A stretch of DNA of 64,000 bases from NCBI RefSeq assembly GCF_051962475.1, contig NZ_JBQCCF010000032.1:60227-124226 (forward strand). The letters run 5' to 3'. This document shows positions 1 to 9,047 of this stretch, one piece after another (position 1 is the first letter of the stretch; each line of letters starts with the position of its first letter). Position numbers and translations under genes: made by a program. This DNA is from Dyella_A sp051962475 (lineage in GTDB: Bacteria > Pseudomonadota > Gammaproteobacteria > Xanthomonadales > Rhodanobacteraceae). Below the pieces are notes generated by a model that did not search any database, was not told the DNA's origin, and worked only from the letters and a program-made list of their open reading frames with translations.

Positions 1-1067
1 TCGGCCATCGCGCTAATGCCGCCCGCGGGGATGCCGGGGCGGAACGGCTTGATCGGTGCGGCGACGAAGGCGGCCGCGATGCTCAGCGGATGCCCGCCGG
101 CCACCAGTGCGCCAAGGGCAGCGAAGCCGCCGGTGAACAGCACCCAGTTCATCAGTACGTGCGTACCCAGCGCCGTGTTGCGATGGAAGGCGTAGGCGAT
201 CAAGGCGAACACGGCGATCACCAGCCCGACGGCCACCCATTTCGGCCAGCGTGCCTTGGGCGGCGTCTGTGCCAGCGTGGCGACGGTGGTGGCCGGATCG
301 TCCTGTCCATCGCGCAACTGGGTTGCCAGACCCTTGAGGTGACCTGCGCCGATCACTACCAGCACGCGGCGCGATTCGTCGCTCGCATCGCGCGCGGCTT
401 CTTCGCGCAGTCGTGCGGCCATGTAGGCGTCGCGTTCGGCGATCAGGCTGCGATAAAGCGGCTCGGACTGGCTGGCGAAGTCGCTGAAGGCGCTCTCCAA
501 CAGGTCGCTCTGCTTGAGCTTCTCGATCTCGTGTTCGGCGATGTCCTCGCGATCGAACACGCTGGCCAGCAACCCGCCCAGCAGGCCGAAACGCTGCCAG
601 AAACCGACGCTGCGCCAGGCGCGCTTGAGCGTGGTGCCGACGTCGCGATCGACCACCCACAGCGGCGTGCCACGCGCTTCGGCACCATCCATTGCCGCCT
701 TCATCTCGGCGCCGGGCTGAATCCCATACTGGTCGGCCAGGCGCTGCTGGAACGAGGACAGCACCAGGCTCGCCGCCACCATGCCGGCCTTGCCTTGGCG
801 GATCACCTGGAACAGGTCGGTTTGGCGGAACGCGTCCGGGTCGCGCATGCCCTGGGCCCGGCTCTCGCACAGCTCGATCGCCACGGCGTGGAAGCGTTCG
901 TGCGCCAGCATGGCGTTGACCGCATCGACGCTCGCCCGCGACACGTGCGCCGTACCCAGCAGCACGTATTCCACGCCATCGCGCTGCACGCGCTCGATCG
1001 GTTGATCGACGAGCGCCTTGGGCAAGGGTTCGCGCAGGGCGTCGGTGGGAATCGCGTCAAGGTTCAT
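1..1067 (-). CDS. TraB/PrgY-family protein, 3' end outside window
   Basis: Reading the minus strand from ATG at 1067 gives an open frame of 355 codons that runs off the left edge with no stop. Residues 38-43 read GTAHVS and residues 64-67 read IELC, the signature of the TraB/PrgY/GumN-like family, whose fold resembles erythromycin esterase and TIKI-type metalloproteases. The middle is soluble and charged. The last roughly 80 visible residues hold several hydrophobic stretches, so this is the form with a C-terminal membrane domain. PrgY in Enterococcus blunts a peptide pheromone; the bacterial chromosomal role is not established. It lies 97 bp downstream of aguB on the same strand and may be co-transcribed. 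The start is the only reasonable ATG. The family call is fairly sure; the substrate is unknown. Confidence 0.8.
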   Translation of the reverse strand, partial: MNLDAIPTDALREPLPKALVDQPIERVQRDGVEYVLLGTAHVSRASVDAVNAMLAHERFHAVAIELCESRAQGMRDPDAFRQTDLFQVIRQGKAGMVAASLVLSSFQQRLADQYGIQPGAEMKAAMDGAEARGTPLWVVDRDVGTTLKRAWRSVGFWQRFGLLGGLLASVFDREDIAEHEIEKLKQSDLLESAFSDFASQSEPLYRSLIAERDAYMAARLREEAARDASDESRRVLVVIGAGHLKGLATQLRDGQDDPATTVATLAQTPPKARWPKWVAVGLVIAVFALIAYAFHRNTALGTHVLMNWVLFTGGFAALGALVAGGHPLSIAAAFVAAPIKPFRPGIPAGGISAMA

Positions 1068-1163
1068 GCGCGGGGCAGATCCATCAGGGGGAAGTCCAAG
1101 CATGGGGACCGTGCCGCGCCCCGACAAGCGGGACCTGCGGCACGGTTCAGCCAGGGCCGCCGA

Positions 1164-2054
1164 TCAATCGCGGAATCGCTTCAGCAGATCGCCGTAGGCG
1201 TCGATGCGGCGATCGCGCAGGAACGGCCAGATCCGCCGCACGTGCTCGCTGCGCGCCATGTCGATCTCGACGATCAGCAGCTCGCGCGCATCGGTGCCCG
1301 CGCGGGCGAGGAATTCGCCCTGCGGACCGGCGACGAAGCTGGTGCCCCAGAACTGGATGCCTGCGCCCACGCCCGACGGATCCGCTTCATAACCGGTGCG
1401 GTTGCACGACAGCAGCGGCAACCCGTTGGCCACCGCATGCCCGCGCTGCACGGTGACCCACGCCTCGCGCTGGCGATCTTTCTCGTCCTGCGCGTCGTTC
1501 GGATCCCAGCCGATCGCGGTGGGGTAGAGCAGCAGTTCGGCGCCGGCCAGCGCCATCAGGCGCGCGGCCTCCGGATACCACTGGTCCCAGCACACCAGCA
1601 CGCCGAGGCGGCCGACCGACGTGTCGATCGGATCGAAGCCCAGGTCGCCGGGGGTGAAGTAGAACTTTTCGTAGAACGCCGGATCGTCCGGGATGTGCAT
1701 CTTGCGGTACTTGCCGGCGATCGCCGCCGCGCGATCGAACACCACCGCGGTGTTGTGGTACAGCCCGGTGGCGCGCTTCTCGAACAGCGAGGCAACCACC
1801 ACCAGCTTGAGCTCCTCGGCGAGCTGGCCGATGCGCGCAGTGCTGTGGCCGGGAATCGTCTCGGCCAGGTCGAACTCGTCCACCGACTCGCGCTGGCAGA
1901 AGTACGGCCCGTTGTGCAGCTCCTGCAGCAGCACCAGCTCGGCGCCGGCGGCGGCCGCTTCGCGCAGGCCGGCCTCGATCGCGTCGAGGTTGGCGTCGCG
2001 GCTGCCGCGATGGGTTTCCTGCAGCAGGGCCACCTTGAGGGTCTTGCGGGTCAT
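1164..2054 (-). CDS. aguB: N-carbamoylputrescine amidase
   Basis: A 296-residue nitrilase-superfamily enzyme that should hydrolyse N-carbamoylputrescine to putrescine, CO2 and ammonia in the arginine-agmatine route to polyamines. The catalytic triad is visible: Glu45 in LLQELHN, Lys118 in YRKMHIPDD and Cys155 in LVCWDQWYPEAA. The open frame extends upstream to 2162, but that would overlap the end of aguA. The ATG at 2054 gives the standard N-terminus MTRKTLKVALLQ, so it is preferred. The gene starts 32 bp after the agmatine deiminase gene on the same strand, which together with family identity makes substrate assignment secure. Length is normal for the family and the protein is cytosolic. Confidence 0.95.
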   Translation of the reverse strand: MTRKTLKVALLQETHRGSRDANLDAIEAGLREAAAAGAELVLLQELHNGPYFCQRESVDEFDLAETIPGHSTARIGQLAEELKLVVVASLFEKRATGLYHNTAVVFDRAAAIAGKYRKMHIPDDPAFYEKFYFTPGDLGFDPIDTSVGRLGVLVCWDQWYPEAARLMALAGAELLLYPTAIGWDPNDAQDEKDRQREAWVTVQRGHAVANGLPLLSCNRTGYEADPSGVGAGIQFWGTSFVAGPQGEFLARAGTDARELLIVEIDMARSEHVRRIWPFLRDRRIDAYGDLLKRFRD

Positions 2055-2086
2055 GTCGGGAATCCTGTGTCGTGGAGCGTCGTCAG

Positions 2087-3124
2087 TCAGCCGACCAGTC
2101 CGGCCGGCAGCTGCATGGTGATGCAGTGCAGGCTGCCGTTCTGCCAGATCAGCGGGCGGCACGGCACCTGCACCACCTCGCGGCCCGGATGAGCCTGGCC
2201 GATGATGCGCGCCGCCGCGTCGTCCGCCGCGTCGCCGTAGGCCGGCACCAGCACGGCACCGTTGACGATCAGGTAGTTCGCGTACGACGCCGCCAAGCGG
2301 CGGCCTTCATCCACGATCGGCCTGGCCCACGGCAGCGGGTGGAGCGTGTACGGCTTGCCGTCCATGGTGCGCAGCGCGGCCAGCTCATCGGCCATGCGCT
2401 TGAGCTCTTCAAAGTGGGGGTCGCTGGCGTCGTCGCAAGCCTGGAACACGATGCGGTCGCCCGGAGCGAAGCGGGCGAGGGTGTCGATGTGCGCGTCGGT
2501 GTCGTCGCCTTCGAGGTAGCCGAAGTCCAGCCACAGGATGCGCGAGGCGTGCAGGCTGTCGCGCAGGATCGCGCTCATCTCATCGCGCGACTGCTCCGGA
2601 TGGCGCTGGGTGAGGCAGCGCCAGGTGGTGAGCACGGTACCCGCGCCGTCCGATTCCACGCCGCCGCCTTCCAGCGCCCAGTCCACGCGCTTGTGTGCGG
2701 CGTGACCGAACACGCCGGCCTGCACCAGTCCGGCGATCAGCGCGTCGTCCTGCTCGGCACCGAACTTGCCGCCCCAGCCGGTGAAGCGGAAGTCGGTCAG
2801 CTGGAAACCGTCGGCGCCGTCGCGCAGGGTGATCGGGCCGGAGTCGCGCAGCCAGGTGTCGTCGTACGGCAGCTCGACGAAGCGCACGCGCGCCAGGTCC
2901 GCCCCGGCGGCGCGGATCAATCCCTCGGCATGGCTATGCAGGTCGGCATCCGGCGCCACGATCACCAGCGATTCGAAGCGCGTCACCGCGGCGGCCAGCG
3001 CAGCGTACGTCGTCTCGACCGAGGCCAGGCGCTCGGCCCAGTCGGTGTCGGCATGCGGCCACGCAATCAGCACCGCGGCCTGCGGTTCCCATTCCGCCGG
3101 CAGGCGCAGGGTGGAGTCGTTCAT
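2087..3124 (-). CDS. aguA: Agmatine deiminase
   Basis: A 345-residue peptidylarginine-deiminase-fold enzyme converting agmatine to N-carbamoylputrescine and ammonia. The family hallmarks are present: an N-terminal EWEPQAAVLIAWPH block, LRDSGPI, a Gly-rich LEGGGVESDG loop and the C-terminal catalytic cysteine (Cys334) in SLHCITMQ. It is first in a two-gene operon with aguB and precedes it by 32 bp, so the two consecutive steps to putrescine are encoded together. The frame also allows a start five codons upstream at 3139. The ATG at 3124 (MNDSTLRL) fits family N-termini better, but neither has a strong ribosome binding site. Nothing unusual in length or residues. Confidence 0.95.
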   Translation of the reverse strand: MNDSTLRLPAEWEPQAAVLIAWPHADTDWAERLASVETTYAALAAAVTRFESLVIVAPDADLHSHAEGLIRAAGADLARVRFVELPYDDTWLRDSGPITLRDGADGFQLTDFRFTGWGGKFGAEQDDALIAGLVQAGVFGHAAHKRVDWALEGGGVESDGAGTVLTTWRCLTQRHPEQSRDEMSAILRDSLHASRILWLDFGYLEGDDTDAHIDTLARFAPGDRIVFQACDDASDPHFEELKRMADELAALRTMDGKPYTLHPLPWARPIVDEGRRLAASYANYLIVNGAVLVPAYGDAADDAAARIIGQAHPGREVVQVPCRPLIWQNGSLHCITMQLPAGLVG

Positions 3125-3191
3125 CGGGGGAGTTCGCACGTCGAAGAAAACACAGACGGCGAATTGTAAGGCACCGGCCGTGCCGGTGACG

Positions 3192-3217
3192 CGGCCCCGG
3201 GACAGCGCCCGGGGCCG
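3192..3217 (-). terminator. Hairpin downstream of the small exported protein gene
   Basis: CGGCCCCGGG (3192-3201) and CCCGGGGCCG (3208-3217) form a perfect 10-bp stem with a 6-nt loop. It sits just after the minus-strand stop at 3225. The T-tract is poor, so it may be a terminator or only a stabilising hairpin. Confidence 0.5.
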
Positions 3218-3224
3218 GTGGCGA

Positions 3225-3563
3225 TCAGTTCATCGCCGACGGATTGGTGTTGTTGCCGGCCGGCGTGTTGAGCACGGCATGGATCACGTGGCTCTTCTCG
3301 AAGTACACGATGAACTGTGCGTAGTCCCAGCGGTTGATCACCGGGTGCTTGGCGCTGTCGCCGCCGCGCGGGGCGAGCTTGCGCTGCGGCGCGCCGTACT
3401 TCTTTTCCACCTGCGCCATGCTCATGCCGCGGCTGGGCAGGTTCATGTCCTTTTCCTGCTGCACGCGGTGGATGAGCAGGTTGTCGCCGCGGGCGAAGGC
3501 CGGAGCGGCGGCGCCGATGGCCAGCAAGCCGAGCAACGCCAGGCCGAAACGATGGTTGATCAT
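3225..3563 (-). CDS. Small exported protein, SmpA/OmlA-like C-terminal fold possible
   Basis: A 112-residue protein with a clear signal peptide: MINHRFGL, then a hydrophobic core ending AAPAFA with cleavage before RGDN. The mature part contains GMSMAQVEKKYGAPQRK, which resembles the GMTxxQVxxxLGxP pattern of SmpA/OmlA (BamE-like) domains. After that it has a short beta-rich stretch (FIVYFEKSHVIHAVL) and an Asn-rich tail. There is no lipobox, so it should be soluble in the periplasm. The start at 3563 is chosen because GAGAGGGG lies just upstream; a start five codons earlier is in frame but would lose that spacing. Exact role unknown. It is followed by a hairpin and is probably monocistronic. 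Confidence 0.75.
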   Translation of the reverse strand: MINHRFGLALLGLLAIGAAAPAFARGDNLLIHRVQQEKDMNLPSRGMSMAQVEKKYGAPQRKLAPRGGDSAKHPVINRWDYAQFIVYFEKSHVIHAVLNTPAGNNTNPSAMN

Positions 3564-3723
3564 GATCCCCTCTCCCACGAGTGCTTGTCCCGCGCCGTTT
3601 TAGCAGAAGCCATCGCGCTTAGCCACGGCGTTTTGCGGCGTTTGCGATGGGTTGGGCGTTCGCCAGCGGCTATCATGTCCGGCTGCGGGCGCGCGACGCG
3701 CCCGGAACGGAACCTTCGCCTGC

Positions 3724-5634
<1,911 letters not shown>

Positions 5635-5646
5635 GGCCGCGGCGCG

Positions 5647-6561
5647 ATGACTGAGCCCGCCCCGCTCGAACTCTGGTTGCCGGCGCTGGCGCGCTTCGTC
5701 CCCGATCATCCGCTGCGCGCCTGGCTGGCGCGCGCCGATCGCCTGCCGGACGGTCCGCGCGGCTACCTGGCCGGGCTGTCGCATTTCTTCCGCACCGAGC
5801 CGTCCGGCATGCCTGCCGCCGCGCTGCTGCGCGAACACGCGGCGCACGATGCCGAGGGCGCCTCCTGGCTCAGCGCCGATCCGTGCTGGGTGCAGGCCGA
5901 AATAAACGGCGCGCGCCTGCTGGCGTGCGGCCAGCTGGGTCTTTCGATGGAGGAGGCCGAGGCGCTCGCCGCGCCACTGCGTCCGGTGTTCGATGAGGCC
6001 GGCTTGGCGCTGATCGTCACCGCGTCCGACCGTTGGCAGTTGCGGCTGACGCTCGGCACGGAGCTGCCCACTTTTGCCGCGCCCGAGCAGGCGCTGGGCG
6101 AAGACCTGTTCCAGCACCTGCCGCAGGGCGCCGCGGGCAAGCGCTGGCGCGTGCTGATCAACGAAGTGCAGGTGCTGCTGCATCAGCATCCGGTCAATGC
6201 CGATCGACGTGCGCGCGGCCTGCCGCCGGTGAACAGCCTGTGGCTGTGGGGCGGCGGGGCATTGCCGTCGCGAATCGAGTCCATGCATGGTCAGGTGATC
6301 GGTGCCGATCACCTGCTGATGGCGCTGGCCGCGAAGGCCGGCGTGACGGTGTCCGCGCGCAGCGAGGCCTCGGTCCGTGCCGCCCGTCGTGGCGCACTGG
6401 TCGACCTGCAGGATCTGCCTGTGGCCGAGATCGAGCAGGTCTGGTGGCCGGCGATCGAGACGCTGTTGCGTGGACAGCCGGTGCAGCTGAGCTTTGCCAG
6501 CGGCGAGCGCTGGCGGCATCGCCCGTTGCACCGCTGGCGACTGTGGCGGCGCGCACGGTGA
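5647..6561 (+). CDS. COG4255-like protein, often labelled phosphoglycerate mutase
   Basis: A 304-residue protein with the block LPPVNSLWLWGGGALP near residues 197-212, followed by a DHLLMALAAKAGV segment. This pattern belongs to a proteobacterial family (COG4255) often annotated as a putative 2,3-bisphosphoglycerate-independent phosphoglycerate mutase or regulator. I see no alkaline-phosphatase-type metal-binding motifs that would support mutase activity, so the function is best left open. It follows the YheS gene by 12 bp. Its TGA overlaps the GTG start of recJ (GTGA), which implies translational coupling with recJ. The start at 5647 is the first ATG after the upstream stop. Confidence 0.75.
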   Translation: MTEPAPLELWLPALARFVPDHPLRAWLARADRLPDGPRGYLAGLSHFFRTEPSGMPAAALLREHAAHDAEGASWLSADPCWVQAEINGARLLACGQLGLSMEEAEALAAPLRPVFDEAGLALIVTASDRWQLRLTLGTELPTFAAPEQALGEDLFQHLPQGAAGKRWRVLINEVQVLLHQHPVNADRRARGLPPVNSLWLWGGGALPSRIESMHGQVIGADHLLMALAAKAGVTVSARSEASVRAARRGALVDLQDLPVAEIEQVWWPAIETLLRGQPVQLSFASGERWRHRPLHRWRLWRRAR

Positions 6562-8270
6562 GCTTGCGGCTGCGGCGGCGCGACCCGAAAGGACGTCCGG
6601 ACGGCTGGCAGTCCGACGTGCACCCGGTGCTGCAGGCGGTGTACGCGGCGCGCGGCGTGCTCTCACCCGTGCAGGCCGAGCACCGGCTGGCACACCTGCT
6701 GTCGCCCGCGGCGTTGGGCGGCATGACGCAGGCGGTGGACTTGCTGATCGAGGCGATCCGCGGGCAGTGGAGCATCGTGGTGGCGGGCGACTACGACTGC
6801 GACGGCGCCACCGGCACCGCGGTGGCGCTACGCGGCCTGCGCCTGCTCGGCGCCACGCGGGCGACCTACGCCATCCCTAATCGCTTCGTCCATGGCTACG
6901 GGCTGAGCGCGGCGCTGGTCGAATCCTTGCAGCCCACGCCGCAGCTGATCATCACGGTCGACAACGGCGTGGCCAGCGTGGCGGGCGTGGCGGCGGCCCG
7001 GGCGCGCGGCATCCGCGTGCTGGTCACCGACCACCATTTGCCGGGCGATCAATTGCCCGCTGCCGACGCCATGGTCAATCCGAACCTGCGCGGGGACGGT
7101 TTTCCCAGCAAGGCGCTGGCCGGCGTCGGCGTAATGTTCTACCTGCTGCTGGCGGCCCGAGCGGCGCTGCGCGAGCAGGGCGCCTTCGCCGCTGGTGCCG
7201 AGCCGGATCTGTCCGTCCTGCTGGATCTGGTGGCACTGGGCACGGTGGCCGATCTGGTGCCGCTGGATTTCAACAACCGCGTGCTGGTGGAAGCTGGAAT
7301 CAAACGCATCCGCGCCGGCCGTGCCTGCCCCGGCATCACCGCGTTGATCGAGGCTGGCAAGCGCAGTGTCAGTGGCATCTGCGCCAGCGATCTTGGCTAC
7401 GTGGTCGGACCGCGCCTCAACGCCGCCGGCCGGTTGGAAGACATGAGCCTGGGCGTCGAGTGCCTGCTCAGCGACGACCCGGCCCGCGCGCAGTTGCTCG
7501 CCGCCGAGCTGGACCGCATCAACCGCGAGCGTCGCGACCTGCAGGCCGCCATGGTGGCCGAGGCCGAACTGATGGCAGCCGACGCGCGCACGATCGACGC
7601 CGTGGGCGTGGCCCTGTACGAGCCGAGCTGGCACGCCGGCGTGGTCGGGCTGGTGGCTTCGAAATTGAAAGAGCGCCTGCATCGGCCGGTGATCGCGTTC
7701 GCCCCCGCCAGCGAGGACAGCCCGCACGAGCTGCGCGGCTCGGCCCGTTCCATTCCTGGGTTTCACGTGCGTGATGCGCTGGTGGCTGTCGACGCGCGGC
7801 ACCCGGGGCTGATCGAGCGTTTCGGCGGACACGCCATGGCCGCCGGCCTGAGTCTGCGCGCGGCGGACTTCGATCGTTTCGCTGCGGCCTTCGATGCCAT
7901 CGCCCGCCAGTGGCTGGGCGAGGAGGCGCTACAAGCCGTGCTCGATACCGACGGCGAACTGGCACCTGAGCACTTCACGCTGCAACTGGCCGGCCTGCTG
8001 CGCCACGCCGCGCCATGGGGTCAGGCGTTTCCCGAGCCGCTGTTCGACAACGTGTTCGAGTGCCGCACCTGGCGCGTGATGGGCGAAAAGCATTTGCGCC
8101 TCGACCTGCGCGATCCCCGCGACGGCCGACTGCATGAAGCGGTGATGTTCAATGGCTACCGAGGCGCTGCGCCGCCCCCGGTGCTGCGCGCGGCCTACGA
8201 ACTGGGCATCAACGACTGGCAGGGGCGCGAGAGCCTGCGCCTGCTGCTGCGGCATATCGAGCCGGCCTGA
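6558..8270 (+). CDS. recJ: Single-stranded-DNA-specific 5'-3' exonuclease RecJ
   Basis: A 570-residue DHH-superfamily exonuclease acting in RecF-pathway recombination, base excision and mismatch repair. The start is taken as GTG at 6558 (SLRLRRRDPKG), matching the family N-terminus; the longer upstream open frame lies inside the previous gene. Visible motifs are VVAGDYDCDGATGTAV (motif I), IITVDNGVAS, the DHH motif in VTDHHLPGDQLPAAD, VALGTVADLVPLD, and the DHHA1 region GFHVRDALVAVDARHPGLIERFGGH (quoted across several short blocks). Length agrees with E. coli RecJ. The GTGA overlap with the preceding gene indicates coupled translation. Nothing is missing. Confidence 0.97.
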   Translation: MSLRLRRRDPKGRPDGWQSDVHPVLQAVYAARGVLSPVQAEHRLAHLLSPAALGGMTQAVDLLIEAIRGQWSIVVAGDYDCDGATGTAVALRGLRLLGATRATYAIPNRFVHGYGLSAALVESLQPTPQLIITVDNGVASVAGVAAARARGIRVLVTDHHLPGDQLPAADAMVNPNLRGDGFPSKALAGVGVMFYLLLAARAALREQGAFAAGAEPDLSVLLDLVALGTVADLVPLDFNNRVLVEAGIKRIRAGRACPGITALIEAGKRSVSGICASDLGYVVGPRLNAAGRLEDMSLGVECLLSDDPARAQLLAAELDRINRERRDLQAAMVAEAELMAADARTIDAVGVALYEPSWHAGVVGLVASKLKERLHRPVIAFAPASEDSPHELRGSARSIPGFHVRDALVAVDARHPGLIERFGGHAMAAGLSLRAADFDRFAAAFDAIARQWLGEEALQAVLDTDGELAPEHFTLQLAGLLRHAAPWGQAFPEPLFDNVFECRTWRVMGEKHLRLDLRDPRDGRLHEAVMFNGYRGAAPPPVLRAAYELGINDWQGRESLRLLLRHIEPA

Positions 8271-8350
8271 GTCATCTTCACGCGGCACCGCTTGCGTTGG
8301 CGCGCGCGGCGGGTTTCGATGGTGGCCCCGAGGCTAATCGGAGCACGCCC

Positions 8351-8716
8351 ATGATCGAACAGATGACCGACCTGCCTGCCGGCGTCCTCGGTTTTCGCGC
8401 CCGCGGCCAGGTTACCGCCGCCGACTACGAAAACGTGCTGGTGCCCGACGTGGAGGCGGCGTTCGCGCTCAATCCCAAGCTGCGCCTGCTTTACCACTGC
8501 GGCGACGACTTCACCGGCTTCGATGCCAGGGCGGCCTGGGACGACGCCAAGCTCGGCTTGCGCCACTTCAGCGGCTGGGAGCGCGTGGCGCTGGTGACCG
8601 ACGTGGGCTGGCTGCGCCTGGCCGCCCGGACCATGGGCTTTGCGATACCCGGCGAATTCCGCCTGTTCGGCAACGCCCAGCTGGACGAGGCGAAGCAATG
8701 GCTGCTCGCGCCTTAG
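8351..8716 (+). CDS. SpoIIAA-like / STAS-type small protein
   Basis: A 121-residue protein beginning MIEQMTDLPAGVLGFRARG. The pattern of an N-terminal beta strand, a YENVLVPDVEAAF helix, LRLLYHCG, a WDDAKLGLRHFSGWERVALVTD core and a final helix matches the SpoIIAA-like (DUF3478) family of STAS-fold proteins. These small cytosolic proteins have been found across bacteria, sometimes binding lipids, but their role is unclear. The ATG at 8351 is preferred because GGAG precedes it; an in-frame ATG at 8297 has no such site. It lies 80 bp after recJ and 62 bp before the asnB leader ORF. Confidence 0.8.
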   Translation: MIEQMTDLPAGVLGFRARGQVTAADYENVLVPDVEAAFALNPKLRLLYHCGDDFTGFDARAAWDDAKLGLRHFSGWERVALVTDVGWLRLAARTMGFAIPGEFRLFGNAQLDEAKQWLLAP

Positions 8717-8743
8717 GACCGGATAGCCGTCCAAAAATAAATC

Positions 8744-8772
8744 TTGCGCCGCAACAAGAGTCGTGATCTAGT
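8744..8772 (+). promoter_or_regulatory. Weak candidate promoter for the asnB leader
   Basis: TTGCGC (8744-8749), a 17-nt spacer and TCTAGT (8767-8772) form a poor sigma-70-like match. It would start transcription at about 8779, where an in-frame ATG of the leader ORF lies, so the leader could be leaderless. Confidence 0.35.
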
Positions 8773-8802
8773 CGGTCCATGTCGACCGTCCACGCCCGCA
8801 CC

Positions 8803-8907
8803 ATGAACCTCGCCGATGCTCCGCATCGCGCGCCGGCGTGCGTGGCCAAGGGCCTGAATAACCGCAATGGCAATAACCATCGCCTCACCGGGCGGGCCAT
8901 CGCGTAG
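8803..8907 (+). CDS. Asn-rich leader peptide of asnB
   Basis: A 34-residue ORF upstream of asnB, ending in TAG at 8905-8907. An in-frame ATG at 8779 would give 42 residues. Its middle reads GLNNRNGNNHR: Asn codons occur at 8857-8862, 8866-8868 and 8872-8877, five Asn in seven codons. This is the composition expected of an amino-acid-biosynthesis attenuator leader (as in trp, his or thr), here matched to the enzyme that makes asparagine. No ribosome binding site is obvious before either ATG. It is followed by a strong intrinsic terminator and then asnB. That it is translated is an inference from composition and position. Confidence 0.7.
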   Translation: MNLADAPHRAPACVAKGLNNRNGNNHRLTGRAIA

Positions 8908-8962
8908 ACACAAGTTTCAGCTCCACACACGCGAAAAAGGCCCGCCCAGTGCGGGCCTTTTT
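8867..8962 (+). promoter_or_regulatory. Transcription attenuator upstream of asnB
   Basis: Three mutually exclusive pairings are visible. (1) A terminator: AAAAAGGCCCGC (8934-8945) pairs perfectly with GCGGGCCTTTTT (8951-8962). (2) An antiterminator: GGGCGGGCC (8890-8898) pairs perfectly over 9 bp with GGCCCGCCC (8939-8947), using the 5' arm of the terminator. (3) A pause-type hairpin: ATGGC (8867-8871), within the Asn codons, pairs with GCCAT (8896-8900). A ribosome stalled on the Asn codons would block pairing 3 and free 8890-8898 for the antiterminator. A ribosome reaching the stop at 8907 would cover it and allow termination. The geometry matches classical ribosome-mediated attenuation. 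Confidence 0.75.
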
Positions 8963-8967
8963 CTTTT
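8934..8967 (+). terminator. Intrinsic terminator in the asnB leader
   Basis: A perfect 12-bp inverted repeat (8934-8945 with 8951-8962) with loop CCAGT ends in TTTTT, then CTTTT. It lies between the leader ORF stop and the asnB start, so it should control readthrough into asnB. Confidence 0.88.
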
Positions 8968-9047
8968 ACGGCCATGGATGGCCGGTATGCCGGAATGGCA
9001 GGGGCAAATTCCGGCGCCACACCACGCGCATTGAGAGGGGAAAGGCC

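Noticed and set aside
90..2192. Plus-strand open frame of 700 codons
   Set aside because: It is antisense to the TraB-family and aguB genes, is rich in Arg, Ala, Gln and His, and has no motif. A GC-driven shadow.
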